DNA from: Paragyromitra xinjiangensis
Taxonomy: Eukaryota; Ascomycota; Pezizomycetes; Pezizales; Discinaceae
Direction of reading: 5' to 3'
Assembly: GCA_038503065.1 (NCBI GenBank)
Contig: JBCAMK010000007.1
Coordinates: 1,116,001-1,180,000 of the forward strand
Length of the DNA stretch: 64,000 bases
This document shows positions 58,177 through 64,000 of the stretch, in pieces; within the stretch, counting starts at the first letter, position 1, and the number at the start of each line of letters is the position of its first letter. The notes below the pieces were generated by a model, which was not told the origin of the DNA, did not search any database, and was given only the letters and a program-made list of their open reading frames with translations. The position numbers and the translations under genes are program-made.

Positions 58177-59715
58177 TCAGGAATCATCATCACTCTCCTT
58201 CACACTCTCGCTTTCCTCATAACTGTCGTCTCCTCCACCTTCCCCATCATCCTCACCACCCTTATCACTGATGTCATCCTTGTACATGGCTCTATTTCCC
58301 CAACGCATATGCTCCTTGATCTTCTTGTCCTTCAAGTCGTGCCCATTTTCCAACAAGAATTTTGTCAATAGCTTGTTTCCTCGCGCCCAGTAATGCACAG
58401 TCCTCCCTAAATAATCCTTCGTCATAAGATCAGCACCCTTCTCCACCAGGAGCCACATCACCGCGATATGCCCGGATTCCCGACTCTGGCGACAGTGTGC
58501 TAAACTTTTGGCTGCACGGTACAGAGCAGTGCATTCATCACAATCCCCGAGTGTTACGTCTGCACCCCCTTCAAGAAGCTCCCTGGTCATATCTGGGTAT
58601 CCATTCGCCGCTGCAATATGGAGCGCTGTTTTTCCCTTTTCATTCTGGTGATTGACGTCGGCACCTTTCTTCAGGAGTGTCACTATAATGGATGCCTTGC
58701 ACTTTTCGACATCGGTTTAGATCTGCTTAACTATTACAGCCATGCCAAAGTTTGGGCCCATAGGTTGTAGCTCGAGTAGAACCTTATCCATTTTTCTGCG
58801 ATCTTTGCGCTCTGGATCAGCTGCAGCAAGTATAAGAGGGGTTTCTCCTCTGGAATTTGGCCGGTTGATATTAAATCTGGCGCCCATTTCCAGCAACAAG
58901 TTCGCCGCCCCGTTTTGAGATGCCATTAGCGCAATTTGAATTGGGGTCTTCAAATCGCCATTTTTGGCGTTGATGTTGGCTCCCTTGTCTAGTAAGGCCT
59001 GGATCCCTTTAATGTGTCCGTACTCCGCCGCTAGATGGAGTACACTATCCCCGTTTTGGTTCTTCTTGTTCCATTTGGCACCCTTTTCCAACACCGATAT
59101 GAAAAGATCCTCATTCTTTCTCTTGGCGGCACAGTGAAGCACGGTGTCCCCCCATTCGTTTCCTACGGCGTTGATATTAGCACCCTCCTCTAGCAGAACT
59201 TTAACTACCGCCTCATGTTCACCTCCAATAGCATAGTAGAGTGGAGTACTCTCACGGTTCCCACCATCAATATTAGCACCATTCTTCAAGAGTATTTTGA
59301 CAGCCGCCTCATGTCCGCCTTCTGCCGCGTAATGGAGAGCCGTTTGGCCGTAAGATTTTTTAGTCTTGGTGTTGGTGTTGATACCATTTTGAATGAGCAT
59401 CTGCATAACATCTTCATGCCTATTAGAAGCTGCATAATGGAGCGCATTCCACCCCGAAGAGTCTATAGCATTGATATCGCTACCGGCTTCTAGCAATGCA
59501 GAGGCTAGCTCTTTGCGATCATTTTTGCACGCCCAATGAAGTACAGTTGGCCTACCAGGAGATTTGAGGCGGGTACAAGCTCCGACTTTAATCAAGTTCG
59601 ATGCTAGTAGCGCAGAAAAATGATGGCTTGTCGCTAGAAAGTTACTAAGGGACTCTGGAGTAAGTTTTTCGGCAACCTGAAAGATAATTTCGTTAGGGAT
59701 TCTAAGCAACGACAT
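58177..59715 (-). CDS. F-box/ankyrin-repeat protein
   Basis: The N-terminus is F-box-like (LRIPNEIIFQVAEKLTPESL, then SNFLATSHHF), so it may be a substrate adaptor of an SCF ubiquitin ligase. About seven to nine ankyrin repeats follow (for example GWNALHYAASNRHEDVMQML, GQTALHYAAEGGHEAAVKIL, GDSVLHLAAEYGHIKGIQAL), then an acidic Ser/Asp/Glu tail. The frame is open from ATG 59715 to a TAA at 58719-58717, then continues in the same frame to 58177. It resumes with VTLLKKGADVNHQ and more ankyrin repeats. The most economical model is one intron removing the TAA. A donor GTTCTA (after KMDK) or GTAATA and an acceptor at GCAAG before GCATCC keep phase 0, with ATCTAAAC as a branch-like site. A nonsense mutation is the alternative. 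Protein about 480-500 aa. Confidence 0.82.
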
Positions 59716-61157
59716 AGGAGGAATTTTGGCCTGAGCTTTGGGATGAATTTAGATGAAGGAATAGGCTTATATGGGGAGGATTATGCACAGAGTTGGAGTG
59801 GTGATGATGAAAGGTTGAGATGACGTTAAGGTGCATGTAGGACCGCAACAATTTAGGCCTTGGCATTAGAGCAGGCACATATATATATACATATGTACAT
59901 GTAACTTTTATACCCATGGTTGTGTTCATCTCGAGTTTCTTTTAGCTTCACAGCTACGTGTAGTATCTTCGTCTGATCTACAATTTTGGTTATAAGATAC
60001 AAATAAGTGTTCATACAGGCTGTGATATCCCATGGTCTGTAAAATCACGTTTTCGGTTCAACAGTGTCCCGAATTTTTTATGTAAATTGCAATGCATGTT
60101 ACTATACCACCAACAACCATAGATTCACTCGGCCTTAGAGGCAAAGAGTATGAGTAGTAGCCAAAGTACCTGCCTTTTCATTCCAATAATTTTTGCGATT
60201 TTTTTGGTTGCAAAATCTGTACTAGAACATAACACCATCTCATGCTATGTTCACCACAAAAGTATTCTACTTCCTTGATGCTAAAATCCCTATTATTCCC
60301 CCAAATCCCAACCAATTTTTACGAATTTTGTCTTAGCTGAATGGTCCTCGTATACTCTATCTTCATAAAACATAAAAAAATATAGAGTCTAGTAAGTAGT
60401 GAGTAATTTTAAATACAGAATTGTTACCCAAATCTCCATACTACCCCAGGCATTTTGCTCATGATGCAATTAGCATACAAGAAAGCAACTTGTGCACATG
60501 TCAGAATACCTTTAAACATATACTAGAAACTTATTTGAGAGTCTCTTAACTATTAGAGACCTAGAGGTGGAGATACAATTAAAAGAAGCGAGAAAAGTAG
60601 GTGCTTTCGATCAAAATCAGAGCCTATGACTATATATACGCCGAAGATATATCTCAGAACGTGGCAACGGGCTTACTCGCTAGTCTCCGTTACAGACCAT
60701 GGGATACGTTTAGACATACATCTGAAAAAAGAAGTTAGTGTCAATTCTCTCGACTAAGAGTTCTGAAGAGTCTTCTTTGGTTCCTAGATGTGCGCTGAAC
60801 TTCAGTAGCTTTAGTTTTAGGAGAATGCTCGACGTCGGATGGTGGTCTTGACTCCAAAGAGCGCGGGGATGGGAATGAATTTATCCAGAAAATGGATTTC
60901 AGGATTTTCTGCTAAGGGATGATGACTTCATAAGATATCACTCGGAGCCCCCAGAGTCTAAGAAGACTAAAAGGCTTTGCGAATACTATGTAATAAATCC
61001 ACAGCAATTCGACTTCATTAAATCGCTATCTCTCTTATACCTCTAATGGCCTTCGCGAGTGTGGTCACTATCCCCCAAAAAAAAACATGTCTATCCAATT
61101 TCTATGCGCCACAAACAGAGCTGTAATAAATTCCACTTGAATTAATCTCCCTACTTG
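59716..61157. other. AT-rich spacer, nothing recognised
   Basis: About 1.4 kb of AT-rich sequence upstream of the ankyrin gene. A simple TATATATACATATGTACATG tract lies at 59880-59900. No gene or repeat pair recognised. Confidence 0.45.
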
Positions 61158-62500
61158 CTACCCCCCAATCTTTTCTAAAAATCCTTTACTTTTACCTTTA
61201 CTTTTAGATCCTCGCCGCTCCTCTCCACTATCAATTGTACCCTTCTCATGCTGCCCCAACCCCATAGCTTCCTTATCATAGCTTAAATACCACCCCCAGG
61301 CCAATATGCGATCTCTCCAGTGCACAACAACGCCTTCCCAGCCAACCCACATGCCGGCGCCGCGGCTACATCCGGGGGAATCTTGTTGCGGTATAAACAC
61401 CTTAATGTCTATATCCCACTGTTTTGATTGTTTCCTCTCATCGAAACTGCTAGCGCCGGTCTTTAGGTAGTTGACTTTGTAGTATGGGTCATAGGACAGA
61501 GGAGTCATCTGAAGCCTGATACGGTCTCTCTTTACCCCGAAGTAGCGGTGGGAGGAAATCGGTTCTTTGAGAGTCGTTATGAGTTCGTATCTTCGGTTGT
61601 GTGCAGTAAATAAAACCCAGTCTGCTACCCTCTGATAACTCCGGTAAGAGGGTGTACTAGGAGTTCGCAAGTAGTCCTCGCAAAAAGATATCTTGCCCAG
61701 ACGGAGCGATGTAGGCGGGCTTCCATAAGACCAACGCCGGAGAGTGTGGGTAAATTTATTAGGGCTGCTGCAATATAGATGGAGCTTATTATTGGGCTCG
61801 AAGAGCATCTGAGCGTCGGCCGAACCATAGAAGTACCGGCCCGTATACCTGTTGCCGCTTGGGGTACTAATGATAGCTTTGGAGCAAAAAGAAGAAGTCA
61901 GGAAGAAATAAGTTTGTGATCTGAACCTGAGTGATTTTGTCCCAGCGGTCCCGCCAAAGCCCGAAGGCCGAAGTTGGTTCTCAGTATGTGGCTCGGCTCC
62001 AGATTCCGCGGCCAACAACTCTCCTTCAAAATCTTTACCGTCAAATACATAGCCCCTCACGGCTGTGTACTGAGGGTCTTTGTAGCTGAGGGTCTTTGTA
62101 GCTGAGGTACCGGTAAATTCCAAGACAAGAATTGAAACTTATTCTGATGCTCCATATCCACTCCCACTGCTGTCACTTGTGTATGGATAAAATTACCATC
62201 TTGGATCTTCTTAGCACACTTCGCCTTCCCCTTGACACTGCTGAAATGATTTTTGTCGTATAACGGAACTTGATCAAGTTGCCGGGATCCCACCGGTGCT
62301 AGTCCAACGTGTAAAAGGTGGATAATCGCCCTTTTAGCTATCGAGAAAACTTGGTACGTCACAGATTCGAATAGCCTTATGATAACATAGTCTTTACTAC
62401 ATATCAGCTCTGTGACTGTGACCACTTTTTTCGGTAAAGCGTTTAAGTGATGAAAGTGGGATTTTCCAGTCCAGAGTCGAAGATTCGTGAAGACCACGAA
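61158..62500 (-). CDS. Uncertain hypothetical coding region(s), possibly spliced or broken
   Basis: A long frame covers 62123-61158 (321 codons, but it opens with a TTG, so it is probably an exon or fragment). An overlapping frame covers 62497-62057. Tyr/Arg/Trp-rich text such as NRYTGRYFYGSADAQMLF, RRYELITTLKEPISSHRYFG and GAGMWVGWEGVVVHWRDR looks like a soluble domain, with a Lys/Ser/Gly-rich end. A 16-bp tandem duplication (62072-62103) lies inside the overlap of the two frames. No known family was recognised. It could be one spliced gene with the upstream frame at 62919, or a decayed one. Confidence 0.45.
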
Positions 62501-62514
62501 CTAAAATCTCGGAA

Positions 62515-62919
62515 CTACATACGCACCATCAATTTAGACACATCCAGAAAGAGGAGCCAAAGGGCTACAACATACTCCCAGATGGCCCAATACGCTACAA
62601 CTCCTCCTCCACATCCCAAAATGGCCGTATTCCCATGACCAATCAACTCCAAATATACTCCCTTTAAACCCTTCCCTAATCCACCAAATTCTCTCACTTT
62701 CCTCTTTCCTTCATTCTTCAAAGCCTTGTCTGTCAAATCCACAACCTTGAATACGGCCTCCCGATCGAGACCTGAGTACCAAGTATGCTCTCTTAATACT
62801 TCTAGCCATACCAGAAACCCGTCGGCAAGAACCGGGCCCGCACTGATTCTTGAGAAATCATATTTCCCACATGTATATTCCTCACGTATTTTCTGGATGG
62901 CACCCTTCCCAATCGCCAT
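62515..62919 (-). CDS. Hypothetical protein, first exon or short gene
   Basis: ATG 62919 opens a 134-codon frame: MAIGKGAIQKIREEYTCGKY, ..., GLDREAVFKVVDLTDKAL, a Lys/Arg-rich middle, and a hydrophobic end (AYWAIWEYVVALWLLFLDVS) like a membrane segment. A good GTATGT donor follows LMV near 62520, so it may splice into the downstream frames at 62497-61158. I could not find a convincing acceptor. Family not recognised. Confidence 0.45.
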   Translation of the reverse strand: MAIGKGAIQKIREEYTCGKYDFSRISAGPVLADGFLVWLEVLREHTWYSGLDREAVFKVVDLTDKALKNEGKRKVREFGGLGKGLKGVYLELIGHGNTAILGCGGGVVAYWAIWEYVVALWLLFLDVSKLMVRM

Positions 62920-64000
62920 ATGCGTCTTAATTGCGCGCCGGAAAGAGGAATAAGTGAATGAATCGCTATTATTATAGTGGGTTGGTGGGAGGAGCTCATT
63001 GAGCCTAATATTGGAGAGAAACAGAGAATGGTAGATTTTGGTGGAGCGGTTGTGGAGAACGGTATGCCATGTCCTAGAAACCTAGTTTCCCAGTGTCAAC
63101 AATCTGTTCTTATCGTGTTAAAAGAAAGGGATCCTTGTACTTACTATCTGCCAAAGTATCAAATATCGTAGCTCATCCACATCGGTGAAATATGAAATTA
63201 TCTCTCCAAGAATATCCTCTAGCACATTCCCAACGATGTCAAGAAACATGTTTTCGCCTTCTATAGCGAATTTATGATGTCCCTTTAGTCTGGATTCGAG
63301 GTTCGGGTTTGCAACTGTATTAGTTGGCTTCAGTATGGAGAGTGTATCCTGGAGGGTCGTAGCAGAAGACGTTTGCCCTAATTATCTATGAAACCCGTCC
63401 TTAGCTTTGCGATATTTTAGCTGAATACGCGACCGATCCAGTGATAACATAGCCTACTTAGTGCTTTTAGGCCTCCTCGTTTGGTGCGTGAGATTCTGCT
63501 TATTATCATAGACTAAGATGATATGCTGTGAACAAGGAGAATGCCGGTCAATATTCGCGGCTGGAGTTTCCCAGAAACCGTATTTGGTGACACTGGAACA
63601 CAAAACCCTAAATCTGCCTTGAGCGAAGCTTGAGTTTGAAGTTGTGACACGACGCACGAGGCCACCACATGCTGTCAGTTGAGCTAGTGCCTATATCCTA
63701 ATACGCCTTGGCCTAAAACTACATGGTATTAAGCCAGTGACAATCCGTTTCGCCCTAAACCCCCGCGGCATAAGAAGGAACACGCCCGAACCGAGATACT
63801 CGGAAGGGATTAACTGTATCATGGTTGGAGTTTACTACAAGGCACCATCGTAAGTACTCTCATCACTCACTATCACACCATAATAAAGAATAGTTAATCG
63901 GATAGGAAACTTGTTAAGTAGGTAGCAATGCTTCAATATTGGGAAAACTAAGCATAATCAGGATATTAACTCTATAGAGACGTTTTGAAAGAGACATCGT
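62920..64000. other. Window end, no supported gene
   Basis: Short frames (62977-63171 plus, 63454-63657 minus) without motifs; AT-rich. A gene entering from beyond 64000 cannot be excluded. Confidence 0.4.

Noticed and set aside
1..64000. CRISPR arrays, bacterial operons, rRNA genes
   Set aside because: None seen; introns and gene content are fungal and the only regular array is the 40-bp minisatellite without unique spacers.

Overview
The window looks like nuclear DNA of a filamentous ascomycete (Pezizomycotina). Genes are interrupted by short GT-AG introns of about 40-115 nt, with GTATGT/GTGAGT-like donors and CTAAC-like branch points. The recognisable proteins are of fungal type: secreted neutral ceramidase, C2H2 plus fungal-specific regulator, Get3, ESCRT-III Snf7, DHA1 MFS and others. 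Non-coding DNA is AT-rich and full of small decayed inverted-repeat transposons. A Leotiomycete-like affiliation is only a guess; the sequence alone does not prove it.

Layout. 1-0.8 kb: nothing firm. 0.8-3.4 kb (-): neutral ceramidase in five exons. 4.6-6.4 kb (-): conserved-looking unknown protein. 6.4-11.6 kb: a repeat island with an LTR-like segment, a degenerate inverted-repeat element that carries a 40-bp minisatellite (17 units), and two TA-flanked MITEs. 11.7-14.0 kb: a divergent pair, a 2OG-Fe(II) dioxygenase (-) and SNF7 (+). 14-26.5 kb: a gene desert of about 12.5 kb. 26.5-29.7 kb (+): zinc-finger regulator. 34.1-35.2 kb (+): TPMT-like methyltransferase. 35.2-40.1 kb: desert with several MITEs. 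40.2-41.4 kb (+): GET3. 45.1-47.1 kb (+): MFS transporter. 48-56 kb: a compact gene island with an SDR, 5-hydroxyisourate hydrolase, an OTU deubiquitinase and a cysteine-rich protein, together with five identical tRNA-Ser(AGA) genes in both orientations. 56.2-56.9 kb: a 662-bp TIR element. 58.2-59.7 kb (-): F-box/ankyrin protein. 61.2-62.9 kb (-): uncertain hypothetical ORFs.

The genes do not form an evident pathway or biosynthetic cluster. They read as ordinary housekeeping and accessory genes separated by transposon-rich spacers. For seven multi-exon models the splice sites were placed by hand and the summed exon lengths are divisible by three; the regulator model still has one unresolved splice junction.

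The most unusual content is a family of very short (49-132 bp) inverted-repeat insertions. Five copies occur here, each flanked by a perfect 9-bp target-site duplication, and they share the terminal consensus TAG(G/T)CTCGT(G/T)CCCA. Next in interest are the fivefold, sequence-identical tRNA-Ser cluster and the 40-bp minisatellite inside an inverted-repeat element. I found no CRISPR array and no clear autonomous transposase or polyprotein gene.
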